A DNA stretch of 64,000 bases. It comes from CAIXSC01 sp046349915. GTDB taxonomy: Bacteria > Planctomycetota > Planctomycetia > Pirellulales > Pirellulaceae. How positions within the stretch are numbered: the stretch's first letter is position 1; each line of letters starts with the position of its first letter. Below are positions 45,049-54,200 of this stretch, piece after piece. The DNA lies in contig JAXMBL010000003.1 in NCBI GenBank assembly GCA_046349915.1, positions 1,054,001 to 1,118,000 on the forward strand, given 5' to 3'. The notes beneath the pieces are model-generated. The model was not told the DNA's origin and searched no databases. It saw only the letters and a list, made by a program, of their open reading frames with translations. Both the position numbers and the translations under genes were made by a program.

Positions 45049-48000
45049 ATGAAAACGAGTATGTCCGCGATCCGTTTCCGAGGGGTGTCGTTCCCTATCG
45101 AAACCGTCTTCAAGGCCGTCTTGCTGGTAGGAATCTTGAGTGCCGACGGCGCTCAAGAATTGTGTGGGCAGACGCCGACGAATGCATCGACGCCCGTGGT
45201 GATCGTGGCCGAGGGAGAGTCTTTTGTGTCTCAAGGAAAGGATGGCTGGGAAGTTATTCCTCAGGACCGGAGCTTTGCGAGCCATACCTATGGCGGCATG
45301 TGGGTATCGCAGGGGGGATTGCTGTCAGTGCCTGCTCGCCAAGAGGGGGCCGTTGCCTCACGCAAAGTTTCTGTTCCGCAAGCGGGGCAGTATCGCGTTT
45401 GGAGCAAGTACCAAGCGCCCCCCTTCTTTCATTACCTGCACAAGATCGAGTTGGTGCAGGGAGGCAAGACGGTGTTCTCTCATGTTTACGGCAAGGGAGG
45501 AACCGAACGGCTGTGGAGTTTTAGCGGCGAGAGCGATGAACTGTGGTGGCCCTGGGGAATCGATCACGATGCGGCCGAAGCGCCGACGCAACTGGCGACG
45601 CTCGCCGCGGGCGAGGTCGAGATTCGGTTAATCGCCGCGAAGAATCTCGAGCCGGCCGGTGATCGCTGTCTCGATTTTGTGTTGCTAACGACCAACCCCG
45701 CCAACGACTACCAAGGCTTCAAGCCTTACGCGGTCGGCAGTCCCTTTATGAACGAAGCGTTTGCGGCGACGAAGCTCTATCTGCGCTTCAAACACAGTTT
45801 GCCCACCGCCTCGCAACTGACGCTCACTCGTGCCGGCCATTTTCAGCCGCAGTATGGCGGCGCGAAAACTCAAGTGCCCGAAGCGCCGGTAGCGCCGGGG
45901 CAATGGAGTGCTTGGGTGAACATCGGTCCCTTCTGTCGTTTGGTACACAACGAGGGAATCACCGCGACGTTGCCGAGTCCCAGTCCGCTTGCCATCCAGA
46001 TCGCTCGTGACCCGCAAGGCGGCGATCCGGTAGGTGAAATTACGTTGGCTTCGGGCGAGTCGTTTGTGGTTCCCGTGGATGTGACTTGGAATCGCGAGGC
46101 GAAGGTGCGATCGAGTCGCGAGTATGCCGAGGCGATTGTGTCGCAAGCGAAAACTTGGCGAACGGCGAACGGAGGAAAGAAGGCGAAGGAGTTGTTGTTC
46201 TTCGGCAGTTTCTTGGGCGATGAACGTTGGGTGCACGACCTCAAGCACGCCTTGGGCTACAACACTCACTTGCCCGAAGGCTACGAACAATCGCCGTGGC
46301 GCGGCGAGCATCACCATGTGTTTGGGCCGTCCGCGATCCAAGCTTACGCAGCGAAGCTGAAAGACAAGTCGCGACAACGATTCATCAGCTTCGGCGACGA
46401 AATCAGTCTGGGGCAGATCAATTTCAGCGATCCGAAGAATGTCGAAAAGTTCCGCCAATGGCTTAAGTCACAGGGCATAACGGCATCTTCGCTGGGAGTT
46501 TCTCCCGATCAACTCACTCTGGTTAAAGACGGGCAGTCGCCGTTGGCCTGGTATTCGAATCTCTTTAATGAAGAGGAGCGATTTGCGGTCTATCGCGAAA
46601 GCACGGAGGCGGCGCGAGCGGCCATTGGCCCGCAAGTTTTGACAGGCGCGAATTACTCGCCGCATCATCTCGCTCTGTGCTATGGCCCAGTGTTTCAGTG
46701 GGTCGACATCTTCCGTCACCAGGGAATGAGTATGTTCTGGGCGGAGGACTATATCTTCAGCGTCCCGGAGGTGCCGCAGATGTGGTCGTGGATGCTCGCG
46801 CAAGCTCGCTGTGGCGTGAAGTACCACGGTCAACCAATCCATATGTATGTGATGCCGCATGCCCCCGGACAGACGCCTGAGTTGTTGCGCACCAACATGT
46901 TGGCCGCGGTAGGCTATGGCGCTCGACACATCGACAGCTTCTGGGTGGGGCCTGAAGAGCGATTCACGGAGAACTATGTCGCGTGGAACAGGATGGAGCA
47001 ATTCCAGACGTTGCACGAAGCGATTTATGATTCCGCCGAGGCGGAGTCGCTGGCGGCAGGCGGCCAAGTGCGTCCAGCTCGTGTTGCGGTGGTTATCGGG
47101 CGAGCAACCGATTTCAACGAATCGCGAGTGATGGTCGATAAGTCGGCTGATCCTTTGGCGAGTCGCTGTAGAAACGCTCCCGCTCAACTCAATCAGATTC
47201 TCTGCCGTAAAGACCAGCAAATGCTGTATCTGGCGCTGCGGCACGCCCAGCATGCGGTCGACCTCATCACGGAGCATGACATTGTCGCGCGTAACGAATT
47301 GGCCAACTACGATGTTGTCTATTTCGCGGGCGAATGGATCGACTTGGCGGCCGTCGCCAAACTCGATGCGTGGGTGCGCGCGGGCGGAGTGCTGTACGCC
47401 ACCGCGGGTGTGGGGCGTTTCGACGAGTTTAATCGGCCGAATCCCAGCATGCTCAAATTGTTGGGGTTAAAGGGGGCAGAGACAACGAAGAACACCGTGG
47501 TGATCCGTACGTTGCTTGAGTTGCCGCTGCTGCCTCCTATCGACACCATGACGTTCGGGGACCAGAAGTTGCCCGCCGTCGGAATGAAGCAGAAACTGAC
47601 AACGGACGGCGCCAAGGCGATTGCCACTTGGAGCGATGGCAGCGTTGCCGCGACGGTGCATGAATTAGGGCGAGGCAAAGCCTTTGCGATCGGCACGCTC
47701 GCTGGCAACACCTACATGAAAACAGCCTTGCGAGTGCAGCCATGGGCGCGCGGCGGCAAGAAGACGATCTACCATCCCGTGGACTTCGATCCTACGGCCA
47801 GTCGCTTGGTGCGGCTGGGCGTGGAGGCTCGCGATGTGGTTCGAGCCGCGGAATGCTCGACGGCGGGCGTGGAAGCTGCCGTGATCGACCATCCGCGGGG
47901 CACGCTGGTTACGCTGCTGAACTGGACAAACAGTGCGGTCGGAGAGCTGCAAGTGAAGGTTCGTGTGCCGAGCAAGCCGACGAAAGTCCGCTCGGTGCGA

Positions 48001-48093
48001 TTGCAAAAGGAGTTGCCGGTTCAGTACGAAAACGGAGTAGCCACGTTTTCCTTGGAGTTAAAGGATGCGGATTACGTGATGCTGTTGAAGTGA
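45049..48093 (+). CDS. Secreted GH42-like glycoside hydrolase candidate
   Basis: A 1014-residue protein with a signal-type N-terminus (FKAVLLVGILSADGAQ). Residues 45-240 look like a carbohydrate-binding beta domain. Residues about 360-690 look like a TIM barrel: FISFGDEISLGQ places Glu451 at one strand end and MSMFWAEDYIFS places Glu566 at another, 115 residues apart, as for acid/base and nucleophile pairs in clan GH-A. Residues about 700-900 resemble the class-I amidotransferase-like trimerisation domain of GH42 beta-galactosidases (YDVVYFAGEWIDLAA and GGVLYATAGVG). The C-terminus is a small beta domain. The family match is by architecture only; substrate unknown. Confidence 0.65.
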   Translation: MKTSMSAIRFRGVSFPIETVFKAVLLVGILSADGAQELCGQTPTNASTPVVIVAEGESFVSQGKDGWEVIPQDRSFASHTYGGMWVSQGGLLSVPARQEGAVASRKVSVPQAGQYRVWSKYQAPPFFHYLHKIELVQGGKTVFSHVYGKGGTERLWSFSGESDELWWPWGIDHDAAEAPTQLATLAAGEVEIRLIAAKNLEPAGDRCLDFVLLTTNPANDYQGFKPYAVGSPFMNEAFAATKLYLRFKHSLPTASQLTLTRAGHFQPQYGGAKTQVPEAPVAPGQWSAWVNIGPFCRLVHNEGITATLPSPSPLAIQIARDPQGGDPVGEITLASGESFVVPVDVTWNREAKVRSSREYAEAIVSQAKTWRTANGGKKAKELLFFGSFLGDERWVHDLKHALGYNTHLPEGYEQSPWRGEHHHVFGPSAIQAYAAKLKDKSRQRFISFGDEISLGQINFSDPKNVEKFRQWLKSQGITASSLGVSPDQLTLVKDGQSPLAWYSNLFNEEERFAVYRESTEAARAAIGPQVLTGANYSPHHLALCYGPVFQWVDIFRHQGMSMFWAEDYIFSVPEVPQMWSWMLAQARCGVKYHGQPIHMYVMPHAPGQTPELLRTNMLAAVGYGARHIDSFWVGPEERFTENYVAWNRMEQFQTLHEAIYDSAEAESLAAGGQVRPARVAVVIGRATDFNESRVMVDKSADPLASRCRNAPAQLNQILCRKDQQMLYLALRHAQHAVDLITEHDIVARNELANYDVVYFAGEWIDLAAVAKLDAWVRAGGVLYATAGVGRFDEFNRPNPSMLKLLGLKGAETTKNTVVIRTLLELPLLPPIDTMTFGDQKLPAVGMKQKLTTDGAKAIATWSDGSVAATVHELGRGKAFAIGTLAGNTYMKTALRVQPWARGGKKTIYHPVDFDPTASRLVRLGVEARDVVRAAECSTAGVEAAVIDHPRGTLVTLLNWTNSAVGELQVKVRVPSKPTKVRSVRLQKELPVQYENGVATFSLELKDADYVMLLK

Positions 48094-48100
48094 GTGATTC

Positions 48101-48352
48101 GATCGACGCGTGTGCGTGATCGGAGGGGCCAACGGCGTTCAACGATACGGTGCGTTTTCACCGGGCGGTGGCGAGGTTGATTTTGCTGGCGAGATTTTTC
48201 TCCGCCCGGTTCGACGCACCCTACGGGAGGTCTCTGGGGTAGGGTGCGTCAAGCCTCCGGCGCCGACGCACCGCTTCGATCGAGCGGTTTTCCAATTCGC
48301 GTGGTTTGATCGACGCTTGGACGTGATCGGAGGGGCCGCAGGCATTCACCGC
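48101..48352. repeat. Direct repeat pair flanking a 12-bp hairpin
   Basis: The sequence after the stop at 48093 (GATCGACGCG...CGGAGGGGCC, about 48101-48145) recurs imperfectly at about 48307-48350. Between the copies is a perfect 12-bp hairpin GACGCACCCTAC/GTAGGGTGCGTC (48213-48250) with a 14-nt loop, followed by another GACGCACC. The repeat unit containing GGTGCGTC looks like a dispersed palindromic element rather than a gene. It separates two convergent genes. Confidence 0.6.
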
Positions 48353-49597
48353 CTACGGGAGGTCGCTTGGGGCTTCAACGAGTACGTTGTCAGCGAAGTG
48401 GATACCTGTGCTCGGCACGCCACGTAACTCGACAGCTTTCGGCACACTCGAGAAGGTGTTGCCGACCAAATTGACGTCGCGTGTGCTTTCGAGGACCACG
48501 CCGCCGGCTAGTTGATCGTCGAGTTTTCGCTTCTTCGCGCCTTCCCCGATATAGCTGTCGCAGAATGAGTTGCCGGTGACCGTGATGCGACCGCTTTCGG
48601 AAGCGATGCGGAGGCAACGAGTGTCCAACGCCGGTGGCGCGGCTTCATCGCCCTTGGGCTTGACCGGCGACTTGAGCAACACAAACGTGTTGGCCGAGAC
48701 AGCACAACCATGCGCATCGATCAGATCGACGCCGCCTCCGTTGTGCGCAATCACATTGGCGGAAATGGTGATGCCGTAGCAATCGCGAGCGAGCACCACG
48801 GCTCGTCCATCGCATTCCTCAATCATGTTGCCGCTCAAGACGGAACCGTAGGTGTTTTCGATCACAACTCCGTCGCCCAAGTGATCGTCCACACAATTGC
48901 CCGTGAAGCACAGATTGAAAGCGTCAAAGCAGCGAAGAGCATCTCGATTCTCTTCGAACTGGTTGCCCGAGACGACGATGTCATGGCATCCTGGCAGATT
49001 GAGGCCCGTTTGCTTGTTGTAGGTGATCAAGCAGTCGTTCACTCGCGGGTCTTCGTAGCAGCGATCCAGCAAGATACCGTCGCCTCCGTGATAACTAACG
49101 GTGACGCCCTGAATAAAAATCTCGTTGACGAGCAGGGCCTCGATGCCGTGGCCGCTCTTCTCGTTGCCCGTAATGCGGAAGTTGCTCAGCATCACTCGCC
49201 ACAATCGCTGATTGTCCTTGACCTTTTCGCCGTCGGGATGCCGAATCTGTAGAGCGGGACGTCCCTCTTGATTGATGTTCTTGATGTGCGTGGCGGCGCC
49301 CGCGCCTTGAAGCAATACATCTCCGCGGGCCAGTACGAGCGGCTGGGAGATTTCGAATACTCCAGGAGGAATTCGCACCACTCCACCCTCGGCGGGCAAC
49401 GCATCGAGCGCCGCTTGCAGCGAAGGGAAGCGGCTGGCGTCGATCTCCATGCGAGCACCAGGCAAGCGTCCCGGATTGGTCGCCACCGCGGGCGACTGGT
49501 TCGGCGAGGCATCGTCGGCTGCCCAGGCGAGCAGAATGCCGCACAGAAGCAGAGAACACATCGCGAACGTGATGCGAGAAAAGACGGCGGGCGACAT
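48353..49597 (-). CDS. Secreted right-handed beta-helix protein
   Basis: A 414-residue protein with a signal peptide (FAMCSLLLCGILLAWAA). FPSLQAALDALPAEGGVVRIPPG is the usual N-terminal cap of pectate lyase/rhamnogalacturonase-type helices. Coils such as DNQRLWRVMLSNFRITGN, CHDIVVSGNQFEENRDAL, GDGVVIENTYGSVLSGN and CYGITISANVIAHNGGGVD are PbH1/NosD-like parallel beta-helix repeats. It could be a polysaccharide lyase, epimerase or hydrolase; catalytic residues cannot be assigned by eye. Next to a GH42-like gene and a PQQ propeller, so glycan work is likely. Confidence 0.85.
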   Translation of the reverse strand: MSPAVFSRITFAMCSLLLCGILLAWAADDASPNQSPAVATNPGRLPGARMEIDASRFPSLQAALDALPAEGGVVRIPPGVFEISQPLVLARGDVLLQGAGAATHIKNINQEGRPALQIRHPDGEKVKDNQRLWRVMLSNFRITGNEKSGHGIEALLVNEIFIQGVTVSYHGGDGILLDRCYEDPRVNDCLITYNKQTGLNLPGCHDIVVSGNQFEENRDALRCFDAFNLCFTGNCVDDHLGDGVVIENTYGSVLSGNMIEECDGRAVVLARDCYGITISANVIAHNGGGVDLIDAHGCAVSANTFVLLKSPVKPKGDEAAPPALDTRCLRIASESGRITVTGNSFCDSYIGEGAKKRKLDDQLAGGVVLESTRDVNLVGNTFSSVPKAVELRGVPSTGIHFADNVLVEAPSDLP

Positions 49598-49664
49598 GAG
49601 ATACTCTCCTACAGAGCATGTTGACTCGAAATTTGCGCAGTCAATCCACGGGAGTCGAACGCAG

Positions 49665-50942
49665 TCATTTTGGAGGCGAGCCGACGCAATAGAGAACGGT
49701 ATTCGAGCGGATATACAGGCGATCGCCGATGGCGGCGAGCGACGCGCGGAAGATCTCCTGCGGCGTTGCTCCCACGCTGTTTTTCGCTACCAGCATGAAC
49801 TCGGCGCTCGGTTGAATCACGAACGTTTCGCCCGCTTCGCTCTGCGCATAAATCAACCCATTGACGACGATGGGGGAGCTGCTGAATTGACCGTTAAGCC
49901 GTTCTTTCCACAGCTCTTTTCCCGTCCGAGCCTCATAGAGAGTCGCGATGCCATTCATACTGGCGACGAACAGGAAGTCTCCGGACACGACAGGCGAGGG
50001 AAGATCGCGCCCGCCGCGCCGAGCGGCGGTCCAAGCTTCCGTCGGGGCCGATGAATCGGAGGCCGGCTTTAATGCTCGCATGTTGCCCGCCAACCCACAC
50101 ACCACGAACAACAGACCGGCGCCGGGAGTCACCGTTGGTTCACCGCGACCCGATCCATTCTTCGAGAACCAAATTTCCTCGCCCGACGCGGGATCGTAGG
50201 CGGTGACTCCCGTATGTCCATTCAGCAGCAGGAGTCGTCGATCGTTCTGTTCCCAGACGACAGGCGTGCTCCAACCGCGATGATCGGGGCGAGGCTTTCG
50301 CCAAACCGTCTTGCCGGTCTTGCGCTCGAATGCTTCGATAAACGCGCCTGCATCGCTATCGCCGTTCTGAATGAGTAGATCGCCGACGAGCACGGGACAG
50401 GCGGCGACTCCCCATGGGCTTTCGAATGTACCGAGATCGCGGGACCAAAGTGGTTGACCAGCGACGGTGTAGGCATGCAAGCCGCCTTTTCCGAAGAACG
50501 CGACGACGACCTCGCCGTCGGTCACGCAGGTTGGCGAGGCCCAGCCGTTCATGGCGTGCGACTTCTCGGGTTCGCCCTCCCAAGCTTGGTGTTGCCAGAC
50601 GACTTTTCCATCTTGCGTTGACACGCAAAACACGATGCGCCGTTTGCCGTTCTCCTCGGCGCTGGTCAAGAACATGCGGTCGCCCCAGATGACTGGCGAT
50701 GATTGGCCTTGGCCAGGAAGCGGCGCCTTCCACAACAGCGAGGAACTATCCCACGTCGTGGGAGGCTGCGCTTGCACGGCGTGACCATCGGCGCGTGGGC
50801 CACGCCATCCTGGCCAGTGAACTGCATCGGCGGCCAGCGAATAGGTCGAGAGAAGTGAGACGACGCAAAATGCGAACAAGAGAGCGGGAGGGGCCGGTAA
50901 AGGCGCAAGACGTGCGATCGCACGCAGGGAATGGCGTTGCAT
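49665..50942 (-). CDS. PQQ-like beta-propeller repeat protein
   Basis: A 425-residue protein. ATG 50942 is preceded by GGAGA and followed by a signal peptide (PPALLFAFCVVSLLSTYSLAA); 50975 would add 11 residues. The mature start VHWPGWRGPRADG matches the PQQ-like planctomycete propellers, like the DWPQFRGP of the paralogue at 37360. Blades include FCVSTQDGKVVWQHQ, FIEAFERKTGKTVWRK, TAYDPASGEEIWFSK and LYEARTGKELWKERL. The function is unknown; BamB-like binding or quinoprotein-like roles are both possible. It is transcribed divergently from the protease-nuclease gene. Confidence 0.88.
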   Translation of the reverse strand: MQRHSLRAIARLAPLPAPPALLFAFCVVSLLSTYSLAADAVHWPGWRGPRADGHAVQAQPPTTWDSSSLLWKAPLPGQGQSSPVIWGDRMFLTSAEENGKRRIVFCVSTQDGKVVWQHQAWEGEPEKSHAMNGWASPTCVTDGEVVVAFFGKGGLHAYTVAGQPLWSRDLGTFESPWGVAACPVLVGDLLIQNGDSDAGAFIEAFERKTGKTVWRKPRPDHRGWSTPVVWEQNDRRLLLLNGHTGVTAYDPASGEEIWFSKNGSGRGEPTVTPGAGLLFVVCGLAGNMRALKPASDSSAPTEAWTAARRGGRDLPSPVVSGDFLFVASMNGIATLYEARTGKELWKERLNGQFSSSPIVVNGLIYAQSEAGETFVIQPSAEFMLVAKNSVGATPQEIFRASLAAIGDRLYIRSNTVLYCVGSPPK

Positions 50943-51217
50943 CCGTGATTCTCCGCGAGTTTGGAGGTGGGACATGAGGAAGGATTATGTCGATCGTGCT
51001 GGCGATGATAGCACTGCGAGAGGCAGCCGTGTACTTCCAGGTGAATTGCGTGGCGTAGAGTGGCTCAGCGAATTCTTCCGCCGCTTGAGGGGGGGGGCTC
51101 GCGGGGGATTGTTTTGTGGGCGGTTCGTAAGGAATATGGCAACGTTCCCATGGCGGAGTCGGCGGTTTACCAGCGGTGGGGGATTCGCAAAGGTAGGAGT
51201 GCGGAGGAATTCAACGG
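50943..51217. promoter_or_regulatory. Divergent intergenic region with a G9 tract upstream of the protease-nuclease gene
   Basis: No convincing gene lies here; short open frames on the plus strand overlap the next gene out of frame. A run of nine G residues at 51089-51097 sits about 120 bases before the start codon. GGAGG at 51203-51207 is the likely ribosome site for ATG 51218, and an in-frame TAG at 51194 rules out any earlier start. Confidence 0.5.
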
Positions 51218-54200
51218 ATGGTCGAGGCCAGGGCTGCGGAAATCATCGAAAAACTCAACAGCGCGATTCAAAAGCTGGAGCGGGAGCAGGTCGGAGAACT
51301 GTGTCGACTGATTGCCGCCGAGTCGGTGAAGTCGTCGGCGTTTCTGACCACGAAGCAAGCGGAGACGGTACTCGGCTTGCTCCGTCGAAAACGCTACTTC
51401 AGCGAGATGCGTCGATTGGTGGAGGCGTTCTTGCGCGCCTCACTCGAGTCGGCCAAGCTCCGGCGTCTTTACATTCAGGCGTTAGTCGACAGTGGCGAGT
51501 TGACCGCTGCTCTCACGATTGCGGAAGTGTGGGACGAGAGACTTGCGCCGCAAGGCAGAGCCGCCGAATCGGACCTCTTTGAATGGTCCGAGATTCATGG
51601 ACTCATTGGGAGAATCCACAAGCAGCGATTTGTCGAGTGTAGTCGTCGGGAGTGGTTGCAGAAGGCGATCGAAGCATACTCGGCGGTCTACCGCACGAAT
51701 CCCCGCGAATGGATCTTTCAAGGAATCAATCTGGTCGCTTTGCTCGCGAGAGCTGTTCGTGACAGGGTCGCCATCGACTCGCGACTCGATTATCGCGAGA
51801 TCGCTCGCGATATCTTGCAGGTAGTGAATGCTAAGAGCGCTCGCGGGCCGGTTGCCCATTGGGATTTGGCGACGGCGGCCGAAGCGGCCGTTGCGCTGGA
51901 GAAGTATGACGAGGCGTTGAGTTGGCTCAAGCAGTATGTTCGTCACCCGGAAGTTGATGCGTTCGAGCTGGCGAGTCCGTTGCGGCAGTTCAAGGAGGTC
52001 TGGCAACTTAATCCGAGCAAAGCGCCCGGGAATCATCTCCTGCCGCTGCTAGAGGCGTCATTGTTGCAGAAGTCAGGCGGCAGCTTGACGATGGATGGCA
52101 CCGCGGAGTCCATGCGCAACATTCGCGATTTGGATCGCGATGGGCAACTCGAAAAAGTCTTCGGCCTTGAGTCGTATAAGACGGTCGAGTGGTATCGCAA
52201 GGGATTGGAACGAAGTCAAGCTGTAGCTCTGATTGAAAATCTCGGGGGGCAGGGAGTCGGCACCGGCTTTGTGGTTTCCGGGGCCGACCTCCATTCAGCG
52301 CTGCGTTCCGAAAAGTTGTTACTCACTAATTCGCATGTCATCTCGGCGAGAGGGGAAGTGGCTAATTCCCTCCGACCGTCCGAGGCTATCGTGCGATTTC
52401 AGTCGCTGGACGGTAAAGGCGATGGCGTTAAGCTTCGAGTTCGAGAGGTCATTGCACAATCACCTCCCGCGGAACTCGACTTTGCACTGATCAGGTTGGA
52501 CGGGGCCCTGCCAGATTTCCCTGTGATTCCGCTTGCGCAGGAGAAACCTCAAGCGAGCGACGGGGCTCGGCTCTATGCGATCGGCCATCCTTGGGGTGGG
52601 AAGCTATCGTTTTCGTTGCATGACAATCTGTTCCTCGCTTTCGTTCCGCCTCGTCTTCACTATCGAACTCCCACCGACCGTGGCAGCTCGGGGAGTCCCA
52701 TCTTTGACGATTACTGGCAATTGGTCGCGTTGCACCACTCGGGATCAAAGCAGATGCGTCGCCTGGGCGGTGATGGCGGCTATTACGAGGCGAATGAAGG
52801 AATCTGGCTGGAATCGATCCGCGGGCACTTAGTTGAAAACCCACCGAGTCCAAACTTGTCGTCGCCCAACGCGGGCCACGAGCCGGTTTCGCCCAGCTTT
52901 ACGGCGGCGGTCGAAGAGCCTGAGGCGCCGCGAAGTCACCATGTACGAGAAGTGAGAGAGACGCCGGAGTCGCAGGCCTTCGGCGTCACGCTGCAAACGA
53001 ATAGATCCAAGAGTCGAAGCGAGGCGTCAAGCCCGCGTTCCATTTACCGAGGAGTTCCCATGAGCGCCGAGAAGTCTCAGTTGTTGTTAAGTTTTGCTCA
53101 ACGTCTCATCTCGAAGGATCGTGGCGAAGTCCTGCGTAAACAGGTGTTGGAACGACCGGCGTTTGGGGCGTCCGCGATGGAGTCGGTCGGGATGGCAGGC
53201 CATGCGGGATTCGTTGCGACGCCGGAACTCGCCAGTAAAGCCGTGGAAAAACTAGGACTTGGACAGTCTTTGTCACAGGAAGAACAGTACAGCTTGGAGG
53301 CAATCGTGTTGCCTCAAGAGCGGCCCGTGTCATTTATCGAGAACGATACGTTTGCGATTCCCGAGCACCCGTGGGGGCACTTCCATACGGATGCGACGAT
53401 TCGCGGCAACCTCGAGCGCGCTATTCTCTCGATTGGACGAGTTGAGTTGCCTTCGAGCCCCAACATTCCGTTTGGCGGCACCGCATTTGTCGTCGGGCCG
53501 GGGTTGTTGATGACCAATCGCCATGTGGCGGAATTGTTCGCGCAGGGACTTGGACGGCGTGAATTGGTTTTCAAGTCGGGGCAAACGGCCGCTTGGGACT
53601 TCCGGCGTGAACGCAATTCGCCGGCCAACGACGCGACCACTCTGAAGGTCGACGATGTCGTCATGATCCATCCGTACTGGGACATGGCCCTGTTGCGAGT
53701 AAGCGGTTTGCGCCCACATCAGACTCCGCTAAAGCTATCACGAGTTTCTCCTGAGGAGTTGGTTGGGGGCGAAGTCGCGGTGATCGGTTATCCGGCCAAG
53801 GATTGGCGGAATGACACGGAGTTGCAGGATCAGATCTTCGCGCGGACTTATAACGTCAAGCGACTTCATCCGGGCAAGTTGAACGGCCGAAAACTGGTCG
53901 AAAGTTACGGCAAGCAGGTCTCCGCGCTCGCGCACGACAGTTCGACGCTCGGTGGAAATTCGGGTTCTGCGATTATTGATGCTCGCACGGGCGTCGTCGT
54001 GGGGCTGCATTTTGCCGGCCGCTACCTGGAATCGAACTATGCGGTTCCCTCGCAAGAGTTGTCGCGAGATTCGCGAGTCTTGGATGCTGGCGTTACGTTT
54101 GTTGAAGGAGCAGCCGCCAGTCCCGACCCCAACGTAACGGCTCGTTGGAACTCGCTTGAGCCCTCTGCAACTCCCACGCCTGTTTTCAACCCGCCACCCG

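Noticed and set aside
51060..51311. Short plus-strand frame before the protease-nuclease gene
   Set aside because: It overlaps the next gene out of frame, crosses the G9 run and shows no domain; tested as a possible small partner protein but unsupported.
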